64,000 bases of DNA from JAXGXJ01 sp963816155 (GCA_963816155.1 CAWFJE010000006.1:14050-78049); one strand, 5' to 3'; counted from the stretch's first letter, positions 49,450 to 59,125 are shown. A program made the numbers and translations. The notes: generated by a model not told the origin, from the sequence alone.

Positions 49450-49803
49450 CTAGAGCCCGAGCAGTTTCGCCTTCATGGCGGTGAATTCTTCGGCCGTGAT
49501 GATGCCCTGCTGCTGCATCTGGGCCAACTTCTCCAACTGAGCAAAGGTGTCATCCTGCGCGGGCGCCGCAGGTGCGACCGGCGCAGGCGCATACTGCGCC
49601 TGCTGCGCGGCTACCGCCTGTGCAGCGGCTTCATCCATGGCCGCCTGTTGCTGCATGGCCTGATAGGCGGCCGCATCCTCAGCCTGAGCGGCCTTGCCGG
49701 CCTGCCGACCACGCATCCCTCCCGAGACCGCCGTCGCAGTCCCCGCCACCACGGCGGTAGTTGCAGCGACGCGCACCAGACTTGGTCCTCGTCTTCTTCT
49801 CAA
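49450..49803 (-). CDS. SHOCT domain protein with Ala/Gln-rich linker
   Basis: 117 residues: a basic N-terminus with a short Ala/Gly hydrophobic segment, a low-complexity Ala/Gln/Pro linker and a C-terminal SHOCT motif (LEKLAQMQQQGIITAEEFTAMKAKLLGL). The start is TTG 49803 with GGAGGAAAG upstream. Soluble or membrane-associated; function unknown. Confidence 0.78.
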   Translation of the reverse strand: MRRRRGPSLVRVAATTAVVAGTATAVSGGMRGRQAGKAAQAEDAAAYQAMQQQAAMDEAAAQAVAAQQAQYAPAPVAPAAPAQDDTFAQLEKLAQMQQQGIITAEEFTAMKAKLLGL

Positions 49804-49823
49804 CTTTCTTTCCTCCTCTCCTA

Positions 49824-50252
49824 CTACTCGGCGGTTTCCGCGTACTCTATCGCGGCGCTGATCACATCAAGGGGGATATGCTCGTAAGCGAGAAGCACCC
49901 CTTCCGCTCCGCGCAGTGTGTCGGCGAAGGGCTTGGCCCACAGGTTCTCCCACACCATGACAGCGGCGGATGACCCCGGCTCCAGAGCCTCAGCGGCCGC
50001 CACGAGATCTTCCTCGTTGATGAGATCGCCGATCTCCTTCTCGAGTGCGGCGAAGGGGGCAGCTTCATCAGTATTGAGGTCCTCGATCTCAAGAGCCAGG
50101 ATCGATCCGTCGGCATCCTTCTTCACGAACGCCAGGTCCATGATGCGGATGGTCTTGCTCTCGACGAGCCGGCCCAACTCGGGCAGGATCTCGCCCTTGA
50201 ACTTGTTGCCCGGAAACGCCAACACCATGAAGTGGACTGGACCCAATGACAT
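49824..50252 (-). CDS. DUF6325/DUF1269-like small protein
   Basis: 142 residues of alternating alpha/beta segments (VHFMVLAFPGNKFKGEILPELGRLVE; RIMDLAFVKKDADG; AVMVWENLWAKPFADTLRGAEG; AEYAETAE end) without the Gly hairpin found in 26204-26707. The family is unannotated but common beside SHOCT genes, as here (20 nt gap). AAAAGGGAGG precedes ATG 50252. Confidence 0.78.
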   Translation of the reverse strand: MSLGPVHFMVLAFPGNKFKGEILPELGRLVESKTIRIMDLAFVKKDADGSILALEIEDLNTDEAAPFAALEKEIGDLINEEDLVAAAEALEPGSSAAVMVWENLWAKPFADTLRGAEGVLLAYEHIPLDVISAAIEYAETAE

Positions 50253-50549
50253 ATGCTCCCTCCCTTTTCTGGCTATCTCACAACACATTCCCCGCGCTCG
50301 GCAGCACGAAACGGCATCATGAATGTGCTGCATCCCAATGTACAGCATCAGCCGACCTCCCGTGAGCACCGAAACGGGCCATTGATGGTCCAGAATGCCG
50401 CTGTCCGGCCGGGATGGCGCGCTGCTCCCGATCAGAAGCATCTTCCCGCCCCGCAGCGCAGGCGGTACAGTACAACGCGAGAGGAAACAGACCGATCGAG
50501 CGAGGGCACCGTGCAACAGGGTATGGGCACGACAACCGGGAGGACTGGC

Positions 50550-51566
50550 ATGCGCCGCCTGCTCAGGGTAGTCTCTGGGCCCTTCAAGAAGTTGTTGCGT
50601 CCTTTTGCCCCTCTTGGCACCATCGTGAAGGACGCGTACGACGGCCTGTGGGCACACAACGTCGCTCGCATGGCTTCTTCCATCGCCTACTTCGGCGCCT
50701 TCAGCATGGCCCCGATGCTGGTGATAATGGTCTCGCTGGCCTCTCTGGTGTTTGGAAAGAGCGCCACTGAAGGTCTCATCGTCGGTCAACTCACCGATAT
50801 CTTCGGCGAGGACACGGCCGAGTTCATCCAGTCGATGCTGGTGGGTCTGTATCAGAGCGGGGGACTCACGGTGGCGACCGTGCTCGCCATCCTCCTACTT
50901 CTCTGGGCCTCGACGCGCATCATCGGAGCCGTTCGGGGAGCTCTCAACGACATCTGGGGCGTCCATGGATACGGCGGCACCGGTTTCAGGGGCTTCGTGG
51001 TGGGGAAGCTCGTGGACTTGGGCATGGTGCTGGTTATCGGCTTCATGTTCCTGGCCTCGATGCTGGCCAACACTGCGGTGAGCGCGCTCACCGGCTATTT
51101 CTCAGACAGGCTCCCGATGCCCGGATGGCTGTTGCAGATCATCGGTGTCGTCTTCTCACTTGTCGTGACCACCGTCTTCCTCACCATCATCTTCCGGGTG
51201 CTGCCCAACATCAAAGTGAAGTTCGTTCACATCCTCCTGGGTGCTTCGATCACAGCAGTACTCTTCAGCATCGGCAACTATGTGATCGGGCGCTATCTGG
51301 GCCGCACCGCTCCGGGCTCCGCTTTCGCAACGGCCGGCTCTCTGGCCGTCATCATGATTTGGATGTACTACACGGCCCACATCATCCTATTCGGGGCCGA
51401 GATCACCCGCGCCTATGCGTATCGCGGCACCATGCGCAGGACACCGGCCCAGAACGCGCCTGCGGACCTCGCCGTAGAAGATGAACTTACGTACGAAGAA
51501 GATGAGAGTGAAGACGAGGATTCGGCCCCGGCGGCGGAAGGCGCGGCGACTACCGACGAGCGCTAA
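50550..51566 (+). CDS. YihY/BrkB family membrane protein, copy 2
   Basis: A 338-residue six-helix protein: HNVARMASSIAYFGAFSMAPMLVIMVS is the family N-terminal signature and MIWMYYTAHIILFGAEITRAYAYRGT the C-terminal one, followed by a very acidic tail (EDELTYEEDESEDEDS). ATG 50550 is preferred because GGGAGG is 7 nt upstream. Distant paralog of 46688-47767; its acidic segment is at the opposite end. Confidence 0.88.
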   Translation: MRRLLRVVSGPFKKLLRPFAPLGTIVKDAYDGLWAHNVARMASSIAYFGAFSMAPMLVIMVSLASLVFGKSATEGLIVGQLTDIFGEDTAEFIQSMLVGLYQSGGLTVATVLAILLLLWASTRIIGAVRGALNDIWGVHGYGGTGFRGFVVGKLVDLGMVLVIGFMFLASMLANTAVSALTGYFSDRLPMPGWLLQIIGVVFSLVVTTVFLTIIFRVLPNIKVKFVHILLGASITAVLFSIGNYVIGRYLGRTAPGSAFATAGSLAVIMIWMYYTAHIILFGAEITRAYAYRGTMRRTPAQNAPADLAVEDELTYEEDESEDEDSAPAAEGAATTDER

Positions 51567-51659
51567 CTCGAACCCCACTAAGCCCCAGGAGTGCGCTGTT
51601 CCTGCAGCGCTCCCGAAACCACGGTTCAACTGCCTGCGAGGACAGGCAAAGGACGACCG

Positions 51660-52778
51660 CTACCCGCCCATCACGGTCTTCAGCGGAGTGTGGACTCGCT
51701 TCTGGGAGAGCGCGACCCCCTCGCAAGTCAGATGCCCGCCGCAGACGTTGACACCCGAAGCCAGAGCCGGGTCTTCCTTGACGGCTTCAGCGACGCCCTT
51801 GTTCGCCAAGTCAAGGATATAGGGAAGAGTGACGTTGGTGAGAGCCAAGGTAGAAGTGCGAGGGTACGCTCCGGGCATGTTCGCGACCGCGTAGTGAAGG
51901 ATGCCTTCCTCGTAGTACACCGGGTCTTGATGTGTGGTGGGATGGGTGGTCTCGAAACACCCTCCCTGATCGACTGCGACATCCACCACCACGGAGCGAG
52001 GCTTCATGAGCGACAGCATCTCACGCGTGACCAACGTGGGTGCCACCGTGCCCGCGACCAGCACGGCTCCGATAACGAGGTCGGCCAAGGCGAGATAGTG
52101 CTCCAGACTGGAACGGTCGGAATGCACGGTCTTGCTGTTGAGGGGCAGAACGTCATCCAGGTATTTCATGCGCTCCGCCGACACATCCAAGATGATCACG
52201 CGAGCCCCAAGGCCGGCAGCCATCTTGGCCGCGTTGATGCCCACGATGCCGCCACCGATGATGAGCACCTCTCCCGGGTACACACCGGGAACACCGCTGG
52301 GAAGAAGTCCAAGGCCTCCATTGGGATAGGCGAGGTAGTAGGAGCCCACCAGCACCGCCATCCTCCCCGCCACCTCGCTCATGGGCACCAGCAAGGGCAG
52401 GCTGTGGTCGGCCAGTTGGACCGTCTCGTAGGCAATGCCGGTGAGCCCGCTCTCCAGAAGAACGTCGGTCAGATCTTTGGCCGGGGCGAGGTGAAGGTAC
52501 GTGAACAGGACCAGATCGTCCCGGAAATACTGGTACTCGGAAGGGAGAGGCTCCTTGACCTTGACCACCATCTCAGCCCGGCTCCAGACCTCGACAGCGT
52601 CGTCCACCAGTTGCGCGCCCTTGGCCTCGTACTCTTCATCCACGAGTGCGCTCCCGAGTCCTGCCCCTCGCTCCACGAGCACCGTGTGGCCGGCCTGGGT
52701 GAGGGCCCAGGCACCCGCCGGAGTGATCCCCACGCGGTTCTCATTGTTCTTGATCTCCATGGGGCATCCGATGATCAT
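51660..52778 (-). CDS. ald: Alanine dehydrogenase
   Basis: A 372-residue cytoplasmic enzyme converting L-alanine and NAD+ to pyruvate, ammonia and NADH. It has the N-terminal PMEIKNNENRVGITPAG with substrate-binding Arg, the K in VKVKEPLPSEY, the Rossmann motif GGGIVGINAAKMA and DVAVDQGGCFETTHPTTH. Length matches the family. ATG 52778 follows AAGGAGAGG. Flanked by a hairpin and amid envelope genes, so probably transcribed alone. Confidence 0.96.
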   Translation of the reverse strand: MIIGCPMEIKNNENRVGITPAGAWALTQAGHTVLVERGAGLGSALVDEEYEAKGAQLVDDAVEVWSRAEMVVKVKEPLPSEYQYFRDDLVLFTYLHLAPAKDLTDVLLESGLTGIAYETVQLADHSLPLLVPMSEVAGRMAVLVGSYYLAYPNGGLGLLPSGVPGVYPGEVLIIGGGIVGINAAKMAAGLGARVIILDVSAERMKYLDDVLPLNSKTVHSDRSSLEHYLALADLVIGAVLVAGTVAPTLVTREMLSLMKPRSVVVDVAVDQGGCFETTHPTTHQDPVYYEEGILHYAVANMPGAYPRTSTLALTNVTLPYILDLANKGVAEAVKEDPALASGVNVCGGHLTCEGVALSQKRVHTPLKTVMGG

Positions 52779-52887
52779 GACCTCGACCTCTCCTTCTAGA
52801 CAACGCGCCGGCCGGCAGAGACCGCCCGTCTCCCCGAGCTTCTTCGCATTGTAGCGCTCTCCCACGGCGCATGTTCGCCGTGCACGA

Positions 52888-52915
52888 GAAGAGCCCCGCG
52901 AGGGCGGGGCTCTTC
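52888..52915. terminator. 12-bp hairpin with GAGG loop
   Basis: GAAGAGCCCCGC pairs with GCGGGGCTCTTC (52888-52899 with 52904-52915). It lies between the DUF7144 gene end (52962) and the ald start, so it ends transcription of the DUF7144 gene. Confidence 0.75.
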
Positions 52916-52961
52916 CGTCAGATCAGGGTCGGGTCGGTGCGGCTCCAGGCCGCGCATCTTC

Positions 52962-53354
52962 TCAATAGGGCTCGACGGCCTTGCCCCTCCACTGGATGAA
53001 GCCGATCAGGACCACCACATACAGGACCAACATGATGATGGACCACATGGGGGTCACGGGCAGCATGAAGAACTCAGAAATGGCCGCCAAGGAGATGGCG
53101 ATGATGCCCACCACCCGGCCCCAGGTCTTGCTCTGTAGGGCCGCCATGCCGGCGAAGAGCAGGAGGGCGCCGACGGCGAGCCACCAGATGGCCAGACCGG
53201 TGATGTCCACCAGCATGTATCCCTTGTAGCCGAGAAGAAGCCACTCGTCACGGAAGAGACCGATGATCCCCGTGAGGAGCTTGAAGGCCCCGACGATCAT
53301 CATGATGATCGCGCCGAGCGTGATAGCGAAGTCCCATTTTCCTTCTGTCTCCAT
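52962..53354 (-). CDS. DUF7144 family membrane protein, paralog C
   Basis: 130 residues, nearly the same helix set as paralog A (IVGAFKLLTGIIGLFRDEWLLLGYKGYMLVDITGLAIWW; MLPVTPMWSIIMLVLYVVVL). Start ATG 53354 with AAAGGGGC upstream. Its closeness to A (45052-45441), 7.5 kb away, suggests a duplication that jumped over other genes. Confidence 0.85.
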   Translation of the reverse strand: METEGKWDFAITLGAIIMMIVGAFKLLTGIIGLFRDEWLLLGYKGYMLVDITGLAIWWLAVGALLLFAGMAALQSKTWGRVVGIIAISLAAISEFFMLPVTPMWSIIMLVLYVVVLIGFIQWRGKAVEPY

Positions 53355-53518
53355 ATGTGCCCCTTTCATTCGAGTCCACCCTGCTGTCATCCCATAAACA
53401 CCAGGGAGATACTTCGACGCAAGGAGGGATTCTCATGCCTTAGCCTCAGCGGCACAGCAGCATCTATGCTCGGCCGCGATAGGACGCCCACGATCGAAAT
53501 ACTCGGTCTCGCTTGCCG

Positions 53519-56500
53519 CTACCTGAAAGCGGAGTACGCGTTGCGGAACATCCTCATCCACGGACTGGCGCTGCACGTCCAGTCGGGTGGCACCCAGGGC
53601 CACTGACGAAGCTGGAAGCTGCGCTCCGGATGGGGCATGAGGGCAAGGTGACGGCCGTCGGGAGAACAGAGGGCGCCCACGCCCCGGGGGCTCCCGTTAG
53701 GGTTGAAGGGGTAGGCGGTGGTGGGCTCCCCCTCCGGATCGACATAGCGCACAGGCGCCAGACCATTGGCGACGATCCAGTCCAGAGTGGCCCGCTCGGG
53801 CACGTGAAGCCGGCCTTCGCCGTGAGCGACCCACACCCCGAAGACAGAGCCCTCCATCCCTCGCAGCATGACCGCCGGGCCGGCTTCGATGCGCACGGTG
53901 CTGAAGCGGGATTCGAAGCGCTCCGACTCGTTCTTGATGAAGCGGGGCTTGAGGGAGTCGGGCAGATCGTAGCCGGGAATGCCGAGCAGGGCCATGAGCT
54001 GACAGCCGTTGCACACCGCCAGCGAGAGAGTGTCTGTACGGGCAAAGAAGCGACTGAACTCCTCAGCCAATCGGTCGTTGTTTCGGATGACCGAAGCCCA
54101 CCCCTTCCCAGAATCCAACACGTCCGCGAAGGAGAACCCGCCCGGGAACACCACCATCTGGAAGCCGTCCAGAGCGGCCGCCCCGGCGATGAGGTCGATC
54201 ATGGTCACGTCCCAGGCCTCGAAGCCGGCCGCTATGAAGGCGGCGGCCATCTCCCTGTCGCCGTTGGTGCCCTCCTCGCGCAGGATGGCGGCCTTGGGCT
54301 TGACCCCCGCCGGCGATGACGCGCCGCCCGCCGAGCTGAGACCGAGGTCCGCAGGGACGGCGTCGAAGGCGTCTGCATCGGGGTCGAAACCCAGGCGATA
54401 GGGTCTCGTGCTGGGTCCCACCTGGTGCGAGCGCCATTCCTGCTCAGCGCAGGCCGGATTGATCTGCAGGCGCTCCAACTGGTAGCCCGTCTCCTCCCAG
54501 ACGGCATGCAGACCCTGAAGCGACTCCAGCAGAACGACCTCCCCATTGAACCTCAGGTCGAGATCGATATCCTGTACGAAGCCGAGTTCGGTGACGCGTA
54601 CGCCGTAGCTCTGCATGATCTCGCGTGCCCGCCCCTCGTCGGCGACCTCCACCACCACGCCCGCTTCCTCAGCGAACAGCGCAGCGTAGAGATCCCCTTC
54701 CTCTGAGCCCCCCTCGAGCTCGACACGCCAACCCTTCTCCCCCGCGAAAGCCATCTCCAGCAAGGTGACAACGAGGCCTCCGTCGCTCACATCGTGGCAG
54801 GCTGCGATGGCGCCGCTCCTCACCATCTCTTGCACAGCCTGGAAGAGGGCTTTGAGTGCGGCTGCATCCTCGATGTCGGGCACTTCGTCTCCCAGTTGAC
54901 CAAGCACCTGAGCCAGCGCGCTCCCCCCCAGCCGCTGCTCGTCTCCCAGCCGAAGGTGCAGCAGCTTGTTCCCGAGGCGCTTGAGATCAGGAGTGACGCG
55001 CACAGCCACATCAGGCACGAGGGCGTAGGGCGCAAGCACCAGTTCCGGCGGTGCCTTGACCAACTCGCTCCCCCCCTCGGGGTTCACTCCTCTGCTGGCC
55101 ATGGACAGGCTGTCCTTACCCCCATCGATGGCGATGCCCAACTCCGCAAGAAGGTCCCGGAGCGCGCAGGCGCCGTCGTAGAGCCACGCGCCCTCGGCGG
55201 GCTGCTTGACGGCCAGCATCCAGTTGGCCGAGCACTTGATGTCGCGGATGTCGGAGATAACCACGCCGGCCATGTTGAGGAGCGCCTCCGCCACGGCCAT
55301 GCGCACGCCCGCGCCTGGGCTGATGAGTCCCTTGATCGGCTGCTCCCCGAGACTCAGAGCCGTCCCCGAGGGATCATCGTACGTCTGCGCGATCACGGCA
55401 TAGTCGGACAGAGGCAGGTGACGCGGGCCCACAAGTTGTCGCTGGACCACAAGACCGGTGACGTCAAGATCGACCTTGCTGGTGAGAAAGCGCTTTGAGG
55501 TGATGGCCGGAAGGCGCAGCACCCGATCGAGCATCTCGCGGAGTTCAGCTACCGGGGGGAGCGAAAGCGGTACGAGGTCTGCGCGAACCTCACCACGTGG
55601 GGCTCGGCGCCAGAAGTCGAACCTCTTCGGAGGCAGCTGCCCCAGGATGTCGTCCAGAGGCAGATCGACCGGGCTGCTTCCATCGATACTGTCGAGGAGC
55701 ACCAGCATACCGTCCCCGCTCACCCGGCCCACCACCGCCAGGGGCACGTTCTCGCGCTCGGACAGGGTCTCGAGGATCGCCAGGTCTTCCGGCCGGATGA
55801 GTAGAGCATTCCTCTCTTGGGACTCGTTACCCCATATCTCGAGCACGGATAGCGTCTGGTCCCCCACGGGGATGGCCCGCAGATCGATCACGGCTCCGGT
55901 GGGCTCCACGATCTCAGGCAGAGCGTTACAGTCACCACCGGCCCCCAGGTCGTGGGCGGAGACGATGGGATTGCCTTCGCCCAGTTCCACGCACGCGCGC
56001 ATGAGCCGGTTGACCCGCTGTGCCATCTCCGGATCTCCGCGCTGCACAGCGTTGAAGTCGAGTTCTTGGACGTTCTGGCCCTGCTCCATGCTGCTCGCGG
56101 CCCCTCCGCCCATGCCGATGCGATATGCGGGACCACCCACTTGGACCACCAGCATGTCCTTCTCCGGCGCGCCCTTGACCGTCTGCCCGTCCCGTATCTG
56201 CCCCGCTCCCACGCTGTACATGATGGGCTTGTACCAGGAGCGATAGCCGTCGGGCAGGCGCAACCCGTACGTGCGCGTGAAGCCGTAGATGAGTGGTTCG
56301 CCGAAGCAGTTGCCGTAGTCGGAAGCCCCGTTGCTGGCCTCGATGAGGATGTCCAGGGGTGAGGCCAGGTCGGGAGGATGGGAGAAGTCGTCCTCCTCCC
56401 AGGGCAACTCGTAGCCGGGTATGTGCAGGTTCCCGGTGCAGTAGGCGGCGCCCGAGGCGTACACCAGCCCGCCCCGCCCCACAGCCTGATTGTCGCGGAT

Positions 56501-57490
56501 GCGCCCTCCCCCGCCGGTCGCCGCACCGGGATAGGGCGCCACGCCTGAGGGGAAGTTGTGAGTCTCGGCCGTGAGTGTGGGATGAAGGACCACAGGCGCA
56601 GGCTCGAGCGGCGAAGGCCCTATGGGATCTGACGCCGCCAGAACACGCACGTGCGTCCCTTGGATGGCTGAGCTGTCATCGCAGAAGGCGATCACCGAGT
56701 TGGGCGCCGAAACCGCCAAGGGCTGTCTGACGATGTCCATGAGGTTCTTCTCGGGCACGCGCTCGCCGTCCACCCACAGTTCGCCCTTGAACACCCAGTG
56801 GCGAGAGTGCTCGGAATTGGCCTGCGCGATCTGGAAGAGTTCCACATCCGTGGGGTCTCGCCCCAAGCGCCGGAAGATATCGGCGATGAGGTCCAGATCG
56901 CTCGTATCCCAGCTGCAACCATGACCTTGATCGAACTCACACAGGGCATCCAGCCCCCGTTCCAGCAGAGGGATGACCCTCACGGGCTGGGGCGCCAGAC
57001 CGGTCTCGAAGGAGGAGAGGGGCTCGGAATAGCGCATCTCGGTCATACGATCGTACAGGGGGCTGAGTATCCGGTCGGCCTCCCCTTCGGACACGTCCGT
57101 CGGCAGCCCGATACGTACCGACCGCTCCAACCGGCGAACCGAGCGGACGCCCGAGCGATGGCAGATCTCGACAGCGTTGGACGACCAGGCCGTCTCGAAG
57201 TTCAGGCGCGGACCGTACTCCAGAACAGTCGGAAAACGACCGTGCAGGAAGCTGACCGGTCCGAACTGCCGGGCCTCGAAGGTCTCCGAAAGAAGGTAGC
57301 CGACCACGTCCGCTTCTTGGGCGCCGAGCTCTCCATCCACCTCTATGTAGTAGCAGTACTCCGTCTCCACCCTGTCAACGGGGTGGCCGAGGGCGCGTTC
57401 GGCCGCGGCAACGAACGCTTCGACCCTCGTTGGGGTCATGCCGGGTGTTCTGAAGAAGCGCAACATGATGTCCGAGTGAAACCTTACCAT
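53519..57490 (-). CDS. purL: Phosphoribosylformylglycinamidine synthase, single-chain PurL
   Basis: A ~1323-residue enzyme of purine synthesis that uses ATP and glutamine to convert FGAR to FGAM. The order is: short N-terminal PurS-like part, linker with QANSEHSRHWVFKG, ATPase halves with TAETHNFPSGVAPYPGAATGGGGRIRD and GGPAYRIGMGGGAASSM, and a C-terminal class I glutaminase with the Cys nucleophile in CNGCQ and the His-Glu in PHPERSF. This is the one-chain type of gammaproteobacteria and eukaryotes, not PurS/PurQ/PurL. The start is unclear: ATG 57490 (MVRFHSDIML) has no good ribosome site; ATG 57598 would add a basic 36-residue tail. Confidence 0.94.
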   Translation of the reverse strand: MVRFHSDIMLRFFRTPGMTPTRVEAFVAAAERALGHPVDRVETEYCYYIEVDGELGAQEADVVGYLLSETFEARQFGPVSFLHGRFPTVLEYGPRLNFETAWSSNAVEICHRSGVRSVRRLERSVRIGLPTDVSEGEADRILSPLYDRMTEMRYSEPLSSFETGLAPQPVRVIPLLERGLDALCEFDQGHGCSWDTSDLDLIADIFRRLGRDPTDVELFQIAQANSEHSRHWVFKGELWVDGERVPEKNLMDIVRQPLAVSAPNSVIAFCDDSSAIQGTHVRVLAASDPIGPSPLEPAPVVLHPTLTAETHNFPSGVAPYPGAATGGGGRIRDNQAVGRGGLVYASGAAYCTGNLHIPGYELPWEEDDFSHPPDLASPLDILIEASNGASDYGNCFGEPLIYGFTRTYGLRLPDGYRSWYKPIMYSVGAGQIRDGQTVKGAPEKDMLVVQVGGPAYRIGMGGGAASSMEQGQNVQELDFNAVQRGDPEMAQRVNRLMRACVELGEGNPIVSAHDLGAGGDCNALPEIVEPTGAVIDLRAIPVGDQTLSVLEIWGNESQERNALLIRPEDLAILETLSERENVPLAVVGRVSGDGMLVLLDSIDGSSPVDLPLDDILGQLPPKRFDFWRRAPRGEVRADLVPLSLPPVAELREMLDRVLRLPAITSKRFLTSKVDLDVTGLVVQRQLVGPRHLPLSDYAVIAQTYDDPSGTALSLGEQPIKGLISPGAGVRMAVAEALLNMAGVVISDIRDIKCSANWMLAVKQPAEGAWLYDGACALRDLLAELGIAIDGGKDSLSMASRGVNPEGGSELVKAPPELVLAPYALVPDVAVRVTPDLKRLGNKLLHLRLGDEQRLGGSALAQVLGQLGDEVPDIEDAAALKALFQAVQEMVRSGAIAACHDVSDGGLVVTLLEMAFAGEKGWRVELEGGSEEGDLYAALFAEEAGVVVEVADEGRAREIMQSYGVRVTELGFVQDIDLDLRFNGEVVLLESLQGLHAVWEETGYQLERLQINPACAEQEWRSHQVGPSTRPYRLGFDPDADAFDAVPADLGLSSAGGASSPAGVKPKAAILREEGTNGDREMAAAFIAAGFEAWDVTMIDLIAGAAALDGFQMVVFPGGFSFADVLDSGKGWASVIRNNDRLAEEFSRFFARTDTLSLAVCNGCQLMALLGIPGYDLPDSLKPRFIKNESERFESRFSTVRIEAGPAVMLRGMEGSVFGVWVAHGEGRLHVPERATLDWIVANGLAPVRYVDPEGEPTTAYPFNPNGSPRGVGALCSPDGRHLALMPHPERSFQLRQWPWVPPDWTCSASPWMRMFRNAYSAFR

Positions 57491-57641
57491 CTGCCGACGC
57501 CGACCGCGCCTTCTTTGTCCTCGGTGAAGGCGACCGGAAGAAGCCGAGTCTCCGGCGTCTGCCGAAGAGTCGACCGGCGGGTCTTCGGCTTTGTACACAT
57601 GTATATGCTCATTGGCGCCCCCTAGCGTTTTCCAGCGCTCA

Positions 57642-57737
57642 GGCCAAGATGGACCGAATCAATCTTGGCCATGTGTATATGGCCGGCACCCATCCCCATC
57701 CCGTACATTGTCCGCGGAAACGTTTTCGATCTGTAAC
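57642..57737 (+). promoter_or_regulatory. Leader of amt: alternative hairpins and GlnR-like box
   Basis: GGCCAAGAT (57642-57650) can pair with ATCTTGGCC (57662-57670), while GGCCAT (57667-57672) can pair with ATGGCC (57679-57684). The two share 57667-57670 and exclude each other. Read on the minus strand, 57722-57737 gives GTTAC-N6-AAAAC, close to the GTnAC-N6-GAAAC half-box of actinobacterial GlnR. The box lies 30 nt before the amt start. Control by nitrogen status is likely but not shown. Confidence 0.35.
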
Positions 57738-57766
57738 CACAACTCAGCGAAGGGAGCGCACCGGTT

Positions 57767-59035
57767 ATGGACACGCAAGCACTGACCGATGCCACAGCAC
57801 AGCTTCAGACGAACATGGACATCGTCTGGACTTGTGTGGCCGCATTTCTCGTCTTCTTTATGCAAGCAGGTTTCGCGATGGTGGAGGCCGGCTTCACCCG
57901 AGCCAAGAACGCCGTGAACATCATCATGAAGAACCTCATGGACTTCTCGATAGGAAGCCTGGCGTTCTTCCTGGTCGGCTTCGGTCTGATGTTCGGGGCC
58001 ACCAATGGCGTCTTTGGAACCACAGGTTTCGGCTTCGGCGGAGTCGACTGGGCGGGTGGCGACTGGAACTTCACCTTCCTCATCTTCCAGACGGTGTTCG
58101 CCGCCACCGCCGCCACCATCGTTTCCGGGGCCATGGCCGAGCGGACGAGGTTCGTCGGCTACCTCATCTACAGCGTGCTCATCTGCGCGTTCATCTATCC
58201 GATCTTCGGTTCGTGGGCCTGGGGCAGTCTCGGCTCAGGCGGCGGTTGGTTGGAGAACCTTGGCTTCGTCGACTTCGCCGGCTCCACGGTGGTGCACTCC
58301 ATCGGTGGCTGGCTCGCTCTGGCCGGCGCCGTGGTCTTGGGTCCCCGGATCGGCAAATACGGGCCCGACGGCAAAGCCAAGGCCATTCCTGGGCACAGCA
58401 TCGTCCTCGCCGCACTGGGCGTCTTCATCCTCTGGTTCGGGTGGTTCGGGTTCAACGCCGGTAGCACCACCGCCGCCATTCCCGAGATCGGCCGGATCGC
58501 AGTGACGACCAACCTGGCCGCCGCCGCCGGTGCCGTGTTCGCGATGATGACCTCGTGGATCCTGTCCAAGAAGCCTGACGCTTCCATGGCTCTGAACGGC
58601 GCTCTGGCCGGACTGGTGGCCATAACCGCGGGTTGCTTCTCGGTGACCGGTGTCGGCTCCATGGTCATCGGCGCCATCGCGGGCGTTATCGTGGTCGGCA
58701 GTGTGCGTTTCATCGACTCGGTGCTCAAGATAGACGACCCCGTGGGTGCGGTGAGCGTTCACGGCGTGTGCGGCGCCTGGGGTACCTTGGCTGTAGGCCT
58801 GTTCGCTCTTGATGGCGGTGTGTTCTACGGCGGCGGCTGGCATCAACTCGGCGTGCAGGCCCTGGGTGTCGTCACCGCCTTCGGCTGGGCGTTCGGGATC
58901 GGTCTGATCATCTTCCTTGCCATCAAGTACACCATAGGTCTGAGAGTCTCGCGGCAAGAAGAACTCCGTGGTCTCGACGTGGGCGAACACGGCATGGAAG
59001 CGTACAGTGGCTTCCAGATCTTCACTACTCACTAG
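57767..59035 (+). CDS. amt: Ammonium transporter (Amt family)
   Basis: This 422-residue membrane protein has about 11 helices. It has the family segments FMQAGFAMVEAGFTRAKN, the ammonium-binding Trp/Ser region TVVHSIGGW, the first pore His in DFAGSTVVH and the second in VSVHGVCGAWG. It carries NH4+/NH3 across the membrane. ATG 57767 follows AGGGAG. The PII gene follows after 90 nt, the classical amtB-glnK pair, and blocks the channel when nitrogen is plentiful. Confidence 0.96.
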   Translation: MDTQALTDATAQLQTNMDIVWTCVAAFLVFFMQAGFAMVEAGFTRAKNAVNIIMKNLMDFSIGSLAFFLVGFGLMFGATNGVFGTTGFGFGGVDWAGGDWNFTFLIFQTVFAATAATIVSGAMAERTRFVGYLIYSVLICAFIYPIFGSWAWGSLGSGGGWLENLGFVDFAGSTVVHSIGGWLALAGAVVLGPRIGKYGPDGKAKAIPGHSIVLAALGVFILWFGWFGFNAGSTTAAIPEIGRIAVTTNLAAAAGAVFAMMTSWILSKKPDASMALNGALAGLVAITAGCFSVTGVGSMVIGAIAGVIVVGSVRFIDSVLKIDDPVGAVSVHGVCGAWGTLAVGLFALDGGVFYGGGWHQLGVQALGVVTAFGWAFGIGLIIFLAIKYTIGLRVSRQEELRGLDVGEHGMEAYSGFQIFTTH

Positions 59036-59125
59036 TCAGGTAACGGTAGTCAAGGAATGCCATCCGGTCTGCCCGATCGCCTCTCTCGCGGGGCGGTCGG
59101 CAGACCGGAGCGAGGAGGAATCGCA

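Noticed and set aside
57491..57598. N-terminal extension of PurL from ATG 57598
   Set aside because: The 36 added residues are a low-complexity Arg/Gly/Ser stretch without a ribosome site. The conserved protein begins near 57490, although the start remains uncertain.
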